From: Deinococcus sp. JMULE3 | Lineage (GTDB): Bacteria; Deinococcota; Deinococci; Deinococcales; Deinococcaceae | Reading direction: 5' to 3' | Assembly: GCF_013337115.1 (NCBI RefSeq) | Contig: NZ_SGWE01000004.1 | Location: 1,710,001 to 1,774,000, forward strand | Length of the DNA: 64,000 nt | Shown here: one piece after another, positions 27,073 through 39,718 of the stretch | Position numbering within the stretch: the first letter of the stretch is position 1 | Layout: each line of letters opens with the position of its first letter | Notes under the pieces: generated by a model | What the model saw: the letters and a program-made list of their open reading frames with translations, nothing else | Told to the model about the DNA's origin: nothing | The model's database searches: none | Position numbers and translations under genes: made by a program

Positions 27073-27503
27073 CCCGCCCGTCGTTCGATGAGCTGGGGCT
27101 GGCGACGGCGCGGCTGTGGGCGACGCGCAGCGCGGACAGCAAGGTGCGGGTGGGGGCGTGCATCCTGGACCGGCACCACCGGGTGGTGGGCGTGGGGTAC
27201 AACGGGCGCGCGGCGGGCGAACCGAATGAACGCGAGAGCCTGTCGCAGGGGCACAGTGGGTTCATTCACGCGGAGGTGAACGCGCTGTTGGCCGCGAACT
27301 GGAACGGGGAGGGGCACACGTTGTACGTGACGCACGAGCCGTGCGCGGCGTGCGCGCGCCTGATCGTGAATTCGCGGCGGGTGGGGCGCGTGATCTTCGA
27401 GACGGCGTACCGGGAGACGAACCGGGTGGAGTCGGGTCTGCCGAGCGGGGAGCAGATCCTGCGGGACGCGGGGATCGAGGTGCGGCATGTCCCGGCCCCC
27501 TGA
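27069..27503 (+). CDS. Deoxycytidylate (dCMP) deaminase
   Basis: 144-residue zinc deaminase making dUMP from dCMP, which feeds ThyA next door. Zinc and catalytic residues are in the HAEVNAL motif and in EPCAACARL (PCxxC). The start is GTG at 27069, overlapping the TGA of the homing endonuclease gene, so its translation is probably coupled to that intruder. ComEB-like proteins have the same fold, but the thyA-folA context favours dCMP deaminase. Confidence 0.9.
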   Translation: MTRPSFDELGLATARLWATRSADSKVRVGACILDRHHRVVGVGYNGRAAGEPNERESLSQGHSGFIHAEVNALLAANWNGEGHTLYVTHEPCAACARLIVNSRRVGRVIFETAYRETNRVESGLPSGEQILRDAGIEVRHVPAP

Positions 27504-28017
27504 ACTGGGCGAGGCTGAGCGGGTTGGCCCGGAACTGGTCGGCATCGTGGCAGTGACCGAGAACGGTGTGATCGGCAAAGGCGGGGGGATGCCGTGGCAC
27601 CTCCCGGCGGATCTGGCGCACTTCCGGTCGCACAGTCGCGGGAAGCCGAACGTGATGGGGCGCAAGGTGTGGGATTCGCTGGGCGGTCGGCCGCTGCCGG
27701 GCCGGGCGAACATCGTCCTGACCCGTAACCGCGCGTTCAGCGCGCCGGGCGCGCAGGTGGCGCACTCGCCGCAGGAGGCGCTGGCGCTGGCTGGTGACGT
27801 GCCGGAGGTGGCGATCATCGGCGGGGCGGAGGTGTACGCCCTGTACCTGCCGCAGCTGACGCGGGTGGAACTCACGTTGATTCACGCGCGGCTGGACGGG
27901 GATACGGTCATGCCGGAGCTGGGGGGCGGATGGGTCGTCACGCGGGAGACGACGCGCGCGGCGGACGACGCGAACCCCTTCGACCTGACGTTCCGCACGC
28001 TGATCCGCCACCCCTGA
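27487..28017 (+). CDS. folA: Dihydrofolate reductase
   Basis: 176 residues; regenerates tetrahydrofolate consumed by ThyA. It has [15 protein letters not shown], the [12 protein letters not shown] substrate loop, [11 protein letters not shown], and [12 protein letters not shown]. It overlaps the deaminase gene by 17 bp, with about 15 residues before the conserved core; an internal start is possible. Last gene of the dTMP operon. Confidence 0.94.
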   Translation: MSRPPELGEAERVGPELVGIVAVTENGVIGKGGGMPWHLPADLAHFRSHSRGKPNVMGRKVWDSLGGRPLPGRANIVLTRNRAFSAPGAQVAHSPQEALALAGDVPEVAIIGGAEVYALYLPQLTRVELTLIHARLDGDTVMPELGGGWVVTRETTRAADDANPFDLTFRTLIRHP

Positions 28018-28075
28018 TCGGCTCACCGTGCCTTGCCCGCAGACTCGGGCGGCGTGGGCTGGCAGAATGCCGCTC

Positions 28076-29074
28076 ATGAGTCTGGTGGATGTCGCCATCG
28101 TCGGAGCGGGCCCGGTGGGTCTCGCCGCCGCCATCGCCTGCAAGCGCGCAGGCCTGAGTTACGTCGTGCTGGAGAAGGGCTGCGTCGTGAACGCGATCTT
28201 CGAGTACCCCACGTACATGTCGTTCTTCACGACCGCGCCGGAACTGGAGATCGGGAATCACCCCATGGTGACCGGGCACGACAAGCCGGACCGCCGCGAC
28301 GCGCTGATGTACTACCGGCTGGTCGCGCAGCGCGAAGCCCTGAACGTCGAGCAGTACACCGAGGTGACCCGCGTGCACGCCGCCCCGGCGGGCTTCACGC
28401 TGGAAGTCGAGAAGCGTGACGGCACGCCCGGCGTGGTGGAGGCGCGGCGCGTGGTGGTCGCCACCGGGTACTACGACAACCCCCTCGCGCTGGGCATCGC
28501 CGGTGAGGACGGCGAGAACGTCAGTCACTACTACACCGAGGCGCACCCGTTCATGGGCCTGAACGTCACCGTGATCGGCGCGGGGAACAGCGCCGCCGAC
28601 GCCGCGCTGGACCTGTGGCGCAGCGGCGTGAACGTCACCATGGTCGTCCGCGCGCCCGAACTGAAGAGCACCATCAAGTACTGGGTGCGCCCCGACCTTG
28701 AAAACCGCATCAAGGAAGGCAGCATCGCCGCGCACTTCAGTTCCCGCGTGGTCGAGATCCACCCCGAGCACGTCGTCGTGCAGCGCGAGGACGGCACCAC
28801 CTGGGAGCTGCCCACGCACTTCACGTTCGCGCTGACCGGGTACCGCCCCGACCTCTCCTTCCTGGATGGCCTGAACCTCGCCACGCAGCCGGACGAGTGC
28901 CTCGTGCTGGACGAGCACTACCAGAGCAGCGTGCCGGGCCTGTTCGTGGTGGGCAGCGCGGGCTTCGCCGGGCGGACGAATCAGGTGTTCATCGAGAACG
29001 GCCGCTTCCACGCCGATCACGCCGTCGCGGAGATCGCGCGGCAGCTGGCCGAGCGGGGCGTGCAGCCCGCCTGA
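28076..29074 (+). CDS. ypdA: YpdA-family FAD oxidoreductase (bacillithiol disulfide reductase)
   Basis: 332 residues, two-dinucleotide-binding flavoprotein. The FAD motif is [18 protein letters not shown] at the N-terminus and the NADPH motif [17 protein letters not shown] near residue 165. It has no CxxC, as in YpdA, which uses a single Cys to reduce bacillithiol disulfide; Deinococcus makes bacillithiol. The ATG at 28076 is preferred because CAGAAT, a -10-like box, ends 7 nt upstream. Confidence 0.85.
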   Translation: MSLVDVAIVGAGPVGLAAAIACKRAGLSYVVLEKGCVVNAIFEYPTYMSFFTTAPELEIGNHPMVTGHDKPDRRDALMYYRLVAQREALNVEQYTEVTRVHAAPAGFTLEVEKRDGTPGVVEARRVVVATGYYDNPLALGIAGEDGENVSHYYTEAHPFMGLNVTVIGAGNSAADAALDLWRSGVNVTMVVRAPELKSTIKYWVRPDLENRIKEGSIAAHFSSRVVEIHPEHVVVQREDGTTWELPTHFTFALTGYRPDLSFLDGLNLATQPDECLVLDEHYQSSVPGLFVVGSAGFAGRTNQVFIENGRFHADHAVAEIARQLAERGVQPA

Positions 29075-29087
29075 ATCCAGTCGTGGT

Positions 29088-29122
29088 GGGCCGTCCGGTG
29101 CAGCCCGCCGGGCGGCCCGTTT
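29088..29122 (+). terminator. Intrinsic terminator of ypdA
   Basis: An 11-bp stem with one wobble pair: GGGCCGTCCGG (29088-29098) and CCGGGCGGCCC (29108-29118), 9-nt loop, then GTTTC. It lies 13 bp after the ypdA stop. Confidence 0.75.
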
Positions 29123-29173
29123 CATGGAGGTTCTTTTCATGGAGCGGGCCGGGGGGCGTGGAATACTCGCCGC

Positions 29174-30547
29174 ATGACCCCCGCCTCCCGGCGCGCCCTG
29201 ACCCTGGGCGCCCTGCTGCTCAGTGGCTCCCTCGTGACCGCTGCCCTGGCCCAGACGGGCACGGAGCCCTCCCCTCCCCCACCGGCGCAGACCATCCCCG
29301 CGCTGCCGCCCACGCCACCTGCTCCCCAGCCGACGCCAGCACCTCAGCCGATCCCGGAACCCACACCCACCCCGGCGCCTGAACCTACCCCGGCTCCGAG
29401 CCCGGCGCCTCAGCCCGCGCCGCCGGCCCCCACGCCCCAGGTCACCCCGGTCCCGGCGAAGATCACGGCGCCGCTGCTGATCACGGTGGAGGCCCAGTGG
29501 CCCGCGCTCGTGAACGGCAGGAAGACGACTGTGCCCTTCACCCGCACCCTGACCATTCCCGGCAAGCGCGTGGAGGTCATCCGGGCGCGCGGCGTGATCA
29601 CCGAGAGCCTGGATCAGGAACTCACCGTGTTCCTGAAGGCCCTGCCCACCACCGCGCAGGACGCCCGCTTCGAGCAGCTGTGGGACGGCTGGGCGGTCGT
29701 GCAGCGCAATGGACTGAAGGTGGACGTCGCGAAGGCCCGCGCGAACCTGCTCGCGGCCATCCAGGACCCGAAAGGCCTCAAGGTGACCATCCCCGTAATG
29801 GGGCAGGTCGCGCCGAAACGCACGCTGGAGTACTTCGCGTCGCGCGGCGTCACCGCGCACCTGGGGACCGGGCAGACGAACTACTACGGCAGCAGCGCCG
29901 ACCGCGTCACGAACATCCACGTGGGCACCAGTCGCTTCCAGGACCGCCTGCTGGACGGGAAGACCGTGTCGTTCAACCAGATGGTCGGCCCGATCACCAC
30001 CGGTGCGGGCTTCGTGACCGGGCTGGTCATCGCCGGGGAACGCACCGCCAGCGGCGTGGGCGGCGGCATCTGTCAGGTCAGCACGACCGTGTTCCGCGCG
30101 CTGTACGCGGCGGGCCTGCCGATCCTGCAACGCCAGAACCACTCCTATCAGGTGCACTACTACGACCCGCAGGGCCTCGACGCGACCATCTACCAGCCCA
30201 GCCTGGACCTGAAATTCGCCAACGACACCGGGGGTTCGCTGTGGTTCCAGAGCGACTGGGACGACGAGTCCTCCACCCTGACCGTGAACGTGTTCGGGAA
30301 GGCACGCGACTTCACCGTGGAGATCAGTGCGCCCCGCACCCTGAGCAGCACGCCCGCCCCCGCCGACCGGTTGATTCCCGACGCCACGCTGGCGAAAGGG
30401 CAGCGGAAGCAGGTGGACTGGGCGGCCCCCGGCGCCGTGATCGAGGTCACCCGCAAGTTCATGCGGGACGGCAAGGCGTTCAAGCAGGACACCCTCAAGA
30501 GCACCTACCGGCCCTGGCCGAACATCTACCTCGTCGGCACCCGCTGA
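29174..30547 (+). CDS. Secreted VanW-family protein with a Pro-rich linker
   Basis: 457 residues. A signal peptide (cleavage near VTAALAQ, about residue 26) is followed by a Pro/Thr/Ala-rich linker (about 30-95, PTP/PAP repeats) that may span the cell wall. A putative peptidoglycan-binding domain comes next and the VanW domain lies near residues 260-350 with [20 protein letters not shown] and [17 protein letters not shown]. VanW is named from vancomycin clusters, but its role is unknown. A -10-like box AATACT ends 6 nt before the ATG. Confidence 0.85.
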   Translation: MTPASRRALTLGALLLSGSLVTAALAQTGTEPSPPPPAQTIPALPPTPPAPQPTPAPQPIPEPTPTPAPEPTPAPSPAPQPAPPAPTPQVTPVPAKITAPLLITVEAQWPALVNGRKTTVPFTRTLTIPGKRVEVIRARGVITESLDQELTVFLKALPTTAQDARFEQLWDGWAVVQRNGLKVDVAKARANLLAAIQDPKGLKVTIPVMGQVAPKRTLEYFASRGVTAHLGTGQTNYYGSSADRVTNIHVGTSRFQDRLLDGKTVSFNQMVGPITTGAGFVTGLVIAGERTASGVGGGICQVSTTVFRALYAAGLPILQRQNHSYQVHYYDPQGLDATIYQPSLDLKFANDTGGSLWFQSDWDDESSTLTVNVFGKARDFTVEISAPRTLSSTPAPADRLIPDATLAKGQRKQVDWAAPGAVIEVTRKFMRDGKAFKQDTLKSTYRPWPNIYLVGTR

Positions 30548-30558
30548 CCGCGTGATAC

Positions 30559-30588
30559 AGAGGCGACCCCAGTCACGGGGCCGCCTCT
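30559..30588. terminator. Convergent terminator between the VanW gene and parB
   Basis: AGAGGCG (30559-30565) pairs with CGCCTCT (30582-30588), and inside it CCCC/GGGG adds four pairs with a 6-nt loop. It sits between two converging genes; T runs are weak on both strands. Confidence 0.6.
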
Positions 30589-30612
30589 CGCCTGTTGTGG
30601 TCGCCTGTGCCG

Positions 30613-32182
<1,570 letters not shown>

Positions 32183-32216
32183 AGCGGCCCCCGCGTGTGT
32201 TCGTGTCGCATGCCGT

Positions 32217-32954
32217 TCACCGTGCCGTCCAGAATAGCGGCTGCGCGTTCGGTACGCCCTCGCGTCTGGGGTACTTCTTCGGGGTGGGTCCGACCTTCTC
32301 GATCACGACCAGCGTCCGCGCGTCGCCCAGCACCGGGAGGGTGAAGGCGTCCACCTCGGTCACGCGGCCCCCGACCTCGCCCGCCGCGCAGCGACCTGCG
32401 TGCAGTTCCTCCTCGCCGATCGGGCCCTTCTGCGCCACGAGCAGCCCGCCGGGCTTCAGCAGCGGCAGGCCCAGTTCGGCCAGGATCGGCAGGGCCGCCA
32501 CGGCGCGGCAGACCACCCGGTCGTACCCCTCGCGGTGTTCCGGGTCGCGGCCCAGCGTCTCGGCGCGGCCCACCAGTGGCGTGACGCCCGTCAGGTGCAG
32601 TGCCTCGGCGGCCGAGCGGACGAAGTCGATCTTCTTGCGGATCGAGTCGAGCGGCGTGAAGGCTACCTCCGGGCGCACGATTGCCAGCGGCAGCGTCGGG
32701 AAGCCCGCCCCGGTCCCGATGTCCAGCACCCGCAGGCCCACACCGTCCAGGTGTCCGCCGCGCAGGCAGCTCAGGGAATCCACGAAGTGCTTCAGGACGA
32801 TGTCCGATTCCGTCTTCAACGCTGTGAGGTTCACGCGGTTGTTCGCCTCGACCAGCAGCTCCAGCAACTGCTCGAACTGCGGGAGTTGCCCCTCGACGTT
32901 CAGCCCGAGTTCCGCCGCGCCCTGACGCAGCAGCGCCTGACCTTCGGGGGTCAC
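32217..32954 (-). CDS. rsmG: 16S rRNA (guanine(527)-N7)-methyltransferase
   Basis: 245 residues; methylates G527 in the 530 loop of 16S rRNA, affecting streptomycin response. Motifs: [14 protein letters not shown], the SAM site [16 protein letters not shown], and FVRSAAEAL. The GTG start overlaps the TGA of the upstream LAGLIDADG-like gene (GTGA), indicating coupled translation. Confidence 0.94.
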   Translation of the reverse strand: MTPEGQALLRQGAAELGLNVEGQLPQFEQLLELLVEANNRVNLTALKTESDIVLKHFVDSLSCLRGGHLDGVGLRVLDIGTGAGFPTLPLAIVRPEVAFTPLDSIRKKIDFVRSAAEALHLTGVTPLVGRAETLGRDPEHREGYDRVVCRAVAALPILAELGLPLLKPGGLLVAQKGPIGEEELHAGRCAAGEVGGRVTEVDAFTLPVLGDARTLVVIEKVGPTPKKYPRREGVPNAQPLFWTAR

Positions 32955-33295
32955 AGGCCGTACCTGACTTTCATATCCTGATACCTCTCGTAGACGTGTT
33001 CATCGATGTCCTCCAGCGGCAGCCGGTCCAGCAGGGGCAGCAGCGTCTCGCGCAGCACCTCGCCGCGCGCCATCCACTGAAAATAGCGCCTGCCGCCGTG
33101 GTTGTACGGCCCGTACAGTTTCGAGCCGGGGCACAGGCGCAGCAGCGTCTCGAAGAGTTTCTGGTGGCGGGTGTGCATCCGCAGCGTGATCTGCGCCTGC
33201 TTGCCGTCCCCGCCGAAGTGGCCCTCGCCGATCAGGATGCCCAGCAGCAGGCCTTGCTCGAAGGTGGCGTCCATGGTGTTGATTGCTCCGGTCAT
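32951..33295 (-). CDS. Small single-motif LAGLIDADG-like protein
   Basis: 114 residues. The segment [16 protein letters not shown] (about residues 16-31) matches a LAGLIDADG helix with the acidic catalytic position as Glu24, followed by the strand-turn pattern [21 protein letters not shown] and YFQWMARG typical of homing endonuclease and WhiA-like folds. One motif means it would act as a dimer. A GGGGG tract lies 5 nt before the ATG at 33295; 33274 is an alternative start. It sits between mnmG and rsmG and is coupled to rsmG, so it may be domesticated rather than mobile. Confidence 0.65.
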   Translation of the reverse strand: MTGAINTMDATFEQGLLLGILIGEGHFGGDGKQAQITLRMHTRHQKLFETLLRLCPGSKLYGPYNHGGRRYFQWMARGEVLRETLLPLLDRLPLEDIDEHVYERYQDMKVRYGL

Positions 33296-33320
33296 CGAAC
33301 CCCCGTTGTTTCACCGTCAA

Positions 33321-33334
33321 GTTTCCCGTGAAAC
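33321..33334. other. parS-like site 1
   Basis: GTTTCCCGTGAAAC differs from the parS core GTTTCACGTGAAAC at one position. It lies inside a roughly 30-bp block (33306-33335) that also contains GTTTCACCGTCAAG and is repeated 84 bp away. It lies about 2 kb from parB. Confidence 0.7.
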
Positions 33335-33350
33335 GCAGGCGGGGTCAAGC

Positions 33351-33386
33351 GACGAAAAGATCGGAGGGAAGATTGCCCTCCGATCT
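33351..33386 (-). terminator. Intrinsic terminator of mnmG
   Basis: A perfect 11-bp stem AGATCGGAGGG (33358-33368) / CCCTCCGATCT (33376-33386), 7-nt loop, followed on the minus strand by TTTTCGTC. It lies between the two parS-like sites, downstream of mnmG. Confidence 0.85.
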
Positions 33387-33400
33387 ATCTTGTTTCACCG

Positions 33401-35212
<1,812 letters not shown>

Positions 35213-35348
35213 CAGCCCACCAGTGTACCTGTCCGGCACATGGGAAACGGTGATCCCGTGCGGTGTGGTGTGCCGCCTGATGGGGGTGACCGGCCCAGCC
35301 GATCAGGGCCGTTGAGCCGCGCTGACCGCCCGCCTACCATGGGGGGTA

Positions 35349-36948
35349 TGAACTTCGAGCAGCTGCGCGCCGACCTGATCGGGACCGACACCGTGATCCG
35401 CACGCCCTTCGGGGAGCGGCGCGTCACGTACGCCGATTACGTCGCGTCGGGCCGCGCGCTGCGCAGCGTCGAGGAGCGCGTCGCGACCCTGGCGCTGCCG
35501 CTGTACGCGAACACCCACACCGAGGACAGCGCGACCGGCGCGCACTCCACGCACCTGACCCATCAGGCCGCCGAGTACGTCAAGGCGCAGCTGGGCGGCG
35601 ACGCCACCTGCAAGCTGGTGTTCTGCGGGTCCGGCAGCACGGCGGCCGTACGGCGCATGCAGGACATCCTGGGCCTGACGGTGGGCGCGCCCCACCGCGC
35701 CGCGATCCTGGCCGGGATGCCGGTGGGGGAGAGGCCGGTCGTGTTCGTCGGCCCGTACGAGCACCACAGCAACGAGATCAGCTGGCGCGAGACGCTGGCC
35801 GAGGTCGTGGAGATCCCGCTGTGCGAACGCGGGAACCTCGATCTGGACGCCCTGGTCGGGGCGCTGAAGGACCCGCGCTACGCGGGGCGGCCCAAGATCG
35901 GGTCGTTCAGCGCCGCGAGCAACGTGACCGGCCTGCTGACCGACACCCGCTCGGTGGCGCGCATCCTGCACGCGCACGGCGCGTACGCGTTCTTCGACTT
36001 CGCCGCCAGCGGCCCGTACGTGACCATCGACATGAAACCGGGCCGTCCCGACGGGTATGACGCGGTGTTCCTCAGCCCGCACAAGTTCGTGGGTGGCCCG
36101 GGCACGCCGGGCCTGCTGTGCTTCCGGGAGGACCTGTACCGGCTGGCGGTGCCCAGCACGCCGGGGGGTGGCACGGTCCGTTTCGTGAACCGCGAGCGGC
36201 AGGTGTACGTGGAGGACATTGAGGCCCGCGAGGACGCCGGGACGCCCGCGATCCTCGGGAAGATCCGCACGGCGCTGGCCTTCCGCGTCAAGGAGGAGCT
36301 GGGCGCCCGGCAGATCACCGACCGCGAGCACGAGCTGTTCGCCCGCGCCCTGACCCGCCTGCGCGCCAACCCCGGCATCCGACTGCTGGGAAATCTGGAG
36401 GCGCCCGGCTGGCGTTCCTGTCCTTCCTGACCTTCACGCCGGGCGGGCGGCAGCTGCACCCCCGGCTGGTCGTGCGGCTCCTGAACGATCTGTTCGGCAT
36501 CCAGGCGCGCGGCGGCTGCGCCTGCGCCGGACCCTACGGGCACGTGCTGCTGAACGTGGATGACCAGACCAGCGAGCGGTACCTGCAGTGCGCGCTCAAT
36601 CACGTGGACAGCGTGAAGCCCGGCTGGACGCGACTGAACCTCGCCCCATGGGCGACGGACGAGGAGGTGGCGTTCCTGCTGGACGCCATCGAGTTCGTCG
36701 CGGAACACGGCGAGCGCTTCCTGCCGCTGTACGACTTCGACTGGGAGTCCGGCGCGTGGACCCACCCGGCGGACGCCGCGCCGCTGGATCTGTTCGGGGA
36801 CGCGCGGCCCCTGACGGGGTCCGGGCCGGTCCCGTACGCCGAGTATCTGCGCGAGGCGCGTGCCCTGGTCGGGGGCCTGAGCCCGGCAGGGAAGGGGAGG
36901 GCGGTGCCGCCGCACGTGCCGGAGGATCTGGTCTTCTTCGCACACTGA
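35349..36948 (+). pseudogene. Class V aminotransferase (cysteine desulfurase-like), frameshifted
   Basis: PLP enzyme of the NifS/class V fold: the N-terminal half has VFCGSGSTAAVRRMQD, YEHHSNEISWRE and FDFAASGPYV, and the PLP Lys in SPHKFVGGPGTPG. The frame stops at 36430, but the rest (LAFLSFLTFTPGGRQLHP then RLLNDLFGIQARGGCACAGPYG) continues in another frame to 36948. One missing C in the CCC at 36404-36406 explains it. The GGCACAGPYG loop is typical of this group, whose substrate is unknown. The ATG at 35349 follows a TACCAT -10 box by 7 nt. Confidence 0.8.
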
Positions 36949-36962
36949 CGGGGAGATCAGTG

Positions 36963-37003
36963 AGCCCTCTGGCGTCCGGCTGGCCTGGACGTCAGGGGGC
37001 TTT
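36963..37003 (+). terminator. Probable terminator after the aminotransferase gene
   Basis: A 15-bp stem with two G-U-type pairs: AGCCCTCTGGCGTCC (36963-36977) and GGACGTCAGGGGGCT (36987-37001), 9-nt loop, then TT. The T run is poor. Confidence 0.6.
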
Positions 37004-37074
37004 CCGATGGAATCGGCGGGGCTGGAACCGGTTCGCCTTGCGGGGCAGGATTCGCGCCTCATGGGCAAACCGTC

Positions 37075-37100
37075 TAAAATGCCTAACGAGCGTTTGCTAG
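37075..37100 (+). promoter_or_regulatory. bkd promoter -10 and TetR-type operator
   Basis: TAAAAT (37075-37080) looks like a -10. Right after it, CTAACGAGCGTTTG (37083-37096) fits the pattern CNAACGNNCGTTNG reported for PaaR, a TetR-family repressor of Thermus thermophilus that senses acyl-CoA. Placed over the transcription start, it would repress the bkd operon. The -35 is weak (TTCGCG, 37051-37056). Confidence 0.5.
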
Positions 37101-37166
37101 ACAGATGAACTTCCGGTCCCTCCCCCGCCGCGCGGGTGGGGCGCACCGGTCAGGAGGCCCCAGCCC

Positions 37167-38276
37167 ATGATTCAACCCTTCACCCCCGAACCCATCCGCT
37201 TCGTCGCGGAAGACGGGACGCCGGTGCAGCCCCTCCCGGAGCGTTACACGCCCGAGGTGCTGCGCGACCTGCACCGCCTGATGCTTCAGGCGCGTGAATT
37301 CGACCGCAAACTCATCACGCTGCTCCGGCAGGGCCGCACCACCTTCTACGCGCAGTCCAGCGGCATGGAAGCCACCCAGGTGGGCCTCGCCCGCTCGATC
37401 CGCGTCGGGCACGACTGGGTCTGGCCGTACTACCGCGACCACACCCTGGGCCTCGCCATGGGCGTCCCCATGGCCGAACTGATCAGCCAGTGCCTCGGCA
37501 CGAACAGCGACTCCTGCCGGGGCCGCCAGATGCCCCATCACTTCGCCGCGCAGCGTCAGAACTTCGTGTCCATCAGTTCCTCCATCGCGTCGCAGGTGCC
37601 GCCCGCCGCCGGGAACGCCATGGCCCAGAAGTACCTCGGCGTGGACGAGATCACGGTGTGCACCTTCGGGGACGGCGCCACCAGCGAGGGCGACTGGCAC
37701 GCCGGGATGAACATGGCGGGCGCCGCGCAGGCCCCCGCGCTGTTCGTCTGCGAGAACAACCAGTGGGCGATCAGCACCAGCATCCGCGAGCAGACCGCCA
37801 GCGAGACCATCCACATCAAGGCGAAAGCCTATGGCATGCCCGGCTACTACGTGGACGGCAACGACATCATCGCCGTCATGGAAGTCTGCGGATTTGCCGC
37901 CGAGCAGGTCCGCAGCGGCCAGGGCCCGGCCCTGGTCGAGTGCCTGACTTACCGCGTGGGCTCGCACAGCAACGCGGACGCGGACGCCGAGAAGCACTAC
38001 CGCACCCGCGAGGAAGTCGACGCGTGGCTGGCCCGCGACCCCATCACCCGCCTGGAGAACCTCCTGGCGCACCTGGGCCACCCCGTCACCGCCGAGGACC
38101 GCGCCGCGATGATCGCGCAGACGCACCGCGAGGTGGACGAACAGGTCCTCGCCGCCGAGGCGACCGGGCAACCCGACTGGCGCATCATGTTCGAGGACGT
38201 GTACGCCGACCTGCCCGACCACCTGCGCCAGCAGGAGGCGTTCCTGCGTGCCGAGCAGACCGGAGGCCGCGCGTGA
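37167..38276 (+). CDS. Branched-chain alpha-keto acid dehydrogenase E1 alpha
   Basis: 369 residues; the thiamine diphosphate subunit that decarboxylates keto acids from Leu, Ile and Val to feed branched-chain fatty acids. TPP motif [11 protein letters not shown]...NNQWAIS, the YRDH loop ([14 protein letters not shown]) and the [11 protein letters not shown] loop are present. AGGAGG precedes the ATG. Pyruvate dehydrogenase E1 alpha is similar; the separate alpha and beta chains and the E2 context favour the branched-chain enzyme. Followed by E1 beta. Confidence 0.88.
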   Translation: MIQPFTPEPIRFVAEDGTPVQPLPERYTPEVLRDLHRLMLQAREFDRKLITLLRQGRTTFYAQSSGMEATQVGLARSIRVGHDWVWPYYRDHTLGLAMGVPMAELISQCLGTNSDSCRGRQMPHHFAAQRQNFVSISSSIASQVPPAAGNAMAQKYLGVDEITVCTFGDGATSEGDWHAGMNMAGAAQAPALFVCENNQWAISTSIREQTASETIHIKAKAYGMPGYYVDGNDIIAVMEVCGFAAEQVRSGQGPALVECLTYRVGSHSNADADAEKHYRTREEVDAWLARDPITRLENLLAHLGHPVTAEDRAAMIAQTHREVDEQVLAAEATGQPDWRIMFEDVYADLPDHLRQQEAFLRAEQTGGRA

Positions 38277-38308
38277 CCGCCACCCAGACCCGCCCGGAGG
38301 CTGCCCCC

Positions 38309-39292
38309 ATGACGACCGGCCGCACCATCAACCTCATCCAGGCCGTCACCGAGGCCATCGCCGAGGAGATGGAACGCGACCAGCGCGTGGTCCTGTTCGG
38401 CGAGGACGTCGGCGCGCGCGGCGGCGTGTTCATGGCCACCGCCGGACTCCAGGAACGCTTCGGCAAGAACCGCGTGTTCGACACGCCCCTGAGCGAGGCC
38501 AGCATCGTCGGCGCGGCCGTCGGCATGGCCGTGCGCGGCCTGCGGCCTATCGCGGAGATCCAGTTCGCGGACTACATGGGCCCCGGCTTCGACCAGATCA
38601 TCTCGCAGGCCGCCAAGATCCGCTACCGGTCAGCCGGGCAGTTCACGGCGCCCATGGTCATCCGCACGCCCTCGGGCGGCGGCGTGAAGGGCGGGCACCA
38701 CCACAGCCAGAGCCCCGAGAGCTACTACACCCACACGCCGGGCCTGAAGGTCGTCATGCCCAGCACCCCCTACGACGCCAAGGGCCTGCTGAAGGCCGCG
38801 CTGCGCGGCGAGGACCCCGTCATCTACTTCGAACCCAAACGCCTCTACCGCGCCGCCAAGGGCGAGGTGCCCGACCACGACTATGTCGTGAAACTGGGCG
38901 AGGCCGCCATCCGCCGCGAGGGCAGCGACCTCTCGCTCATCGGGTACGGCGGCGTGATGCCCGACCTGGAGAAGGCCGCCGACGCCCTGGCCGCCGAGGG
39001 CGTCAGCGTCGATGTCATCGACCTGCGCTCCCTGGTCCCCTGGGACCGCGACCGCGTCCTGACCAGCGTCCAGAAGACCGGCCGGGCCGTCCTCGTCAGC
39101 GAGGCGCCGCGCATCAGCAACTTCATGGGCGAGGTCGCGTACGTCATCCAGGAACAGGCCTTCGATTACCTCACCGCGCCCGTCGGGCAGGTAGCGGGCT
39201 TCGACACGCCGTACCCGTACGTACAGGACAAGGTGTACCTGCCCGGCGCGAACCGCATCGTGGCCGCCTGCGTGCAGGCCCTCAATTACTGA
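38309..39292 (+). CDS. Branched-chain alpha-keto acid dehydrogenase E1 beta
   Basis: 327 residues; pairs with E1 alpha as a heterotetramer. It has [11 protein letters not shown], the [12 protein letters not shown] dimer and active-site region, [15 protein letters not shown] and [18 protein letters not shown], and the C-terminal transketolase fold. The ATG at 38309 follows GGAGG by 8 nt; a GTG overlapping the E1 alpha stop (38273) is possible but has no such signal. Confidence 0.9.
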   Translation: MTTGRTINLIQAVTEAIAEEMERDQRVVLFGEDVGARGGVFMATAGLQERFGKNRVFDTPLSEASIVGAAVGMAVRGLRPIAEIQFADYMGPGFDQIISQAAKIRYRSAGQFTAPMVIRTPSGGGVKGGHHHSQSPESYYTHTPGLKVVMPSTPYDAKGLLKAALRGEDPVIYFEPKRLYRAAKGEVPDHDYVVKLGEAAIRREGSDLSLIGYGGVMPDLEKAADALAAEGVSVDVIDLRSLVPWDRDRVLTSVQKTGRAVLVSEAPRISNFMGEVAYVIQEQAFDYLTAPVGQVAGFDTPYPYVQDKVYLPGANRIVAACVQALNY

Positions 39293-39321
39293 CCCCGTCC
39301 CCTGGCCCCTAAGCTGTCTCC

Positions 39322-39555
39322 ATGCGACCTGACCTGCTGCGCCCCCTGCTGGGCACCCTGGGCCTGCTGATCGGCTTCACGCTGTACGCCCTCGCGGGCA
39401 AACTCGCCGAACCGTGGCAGAGCGTCGCCATCGGCGGCATGTTCGCCCTGCTGGGCCTCAGCGCCTGGGTGTACGCCCGCGGGGAACGCTGGATTCAGGG
39501 ACTGGGCCTCCTGCTGCTCATCTACGGACTGCTGCGCGCCACCGTGCTGCGCTGA
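39322..39555 (+). CDS. Small two-helix membrane protein
   Basis: 77 residues with about two to three hydrophobic helices (7-25, 31-50, 56-73). No known family. A -10 box TAAGCT ends 6 nt before the ATG, so it has its own leaderless promoter between E1 beta and E2. Codon use is normal. Confidence 0.65.
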   Translation: MRPDLLRPLLGTLGLLIGFTLYALAGKLAEPWQSVAIGGMFALLGLSAWVYARGERWIQGLGLLLLIYGLLRATVLR

Positions 39556-39589
39556 ACCGACACCCCACCGCGCTTCTCCGTTCCGTGGC

Positions 39590-39705
39590 CGTGAGGAAAG
39601 CACTCCCGTCCACTCCACCCCAAACCGCTGTGCATCACGGTTTCTCGCTCCGCTCGGGTCAGGGGCTTTCGGGAACACCGCCCTCAAGACCCCTGACCAC
39701 CGAAA
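39590..39705. repeat. Palindromic small non-coding repeat (copy 3)
   Basis: Contains the TCTCGCTCCGCTCGGG linker flanked by a hairpin AACCG/CGGTT and a larger one (GGTCAGGGGCTT and AAGACCCCTGACC). It lies just before the E2 gene and could sit in its transcript. Confidence 0.6.
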
Positions 39706-39718
39706 AACGAGGTCCACC

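Noticed and set aside
27938..30157. 739-residue frame on the minus strand
   Set aside because: It lies entirely over ypdA and the VanW gene, has low-complexity His/Arg/Gly composition and no motif; a shadow.
33306..33320. Extra parS in GTTTCACCGTCAAG
   Set aside because: Only the left half matches; the right half is not complementary. Kept as part of the duplicated block.
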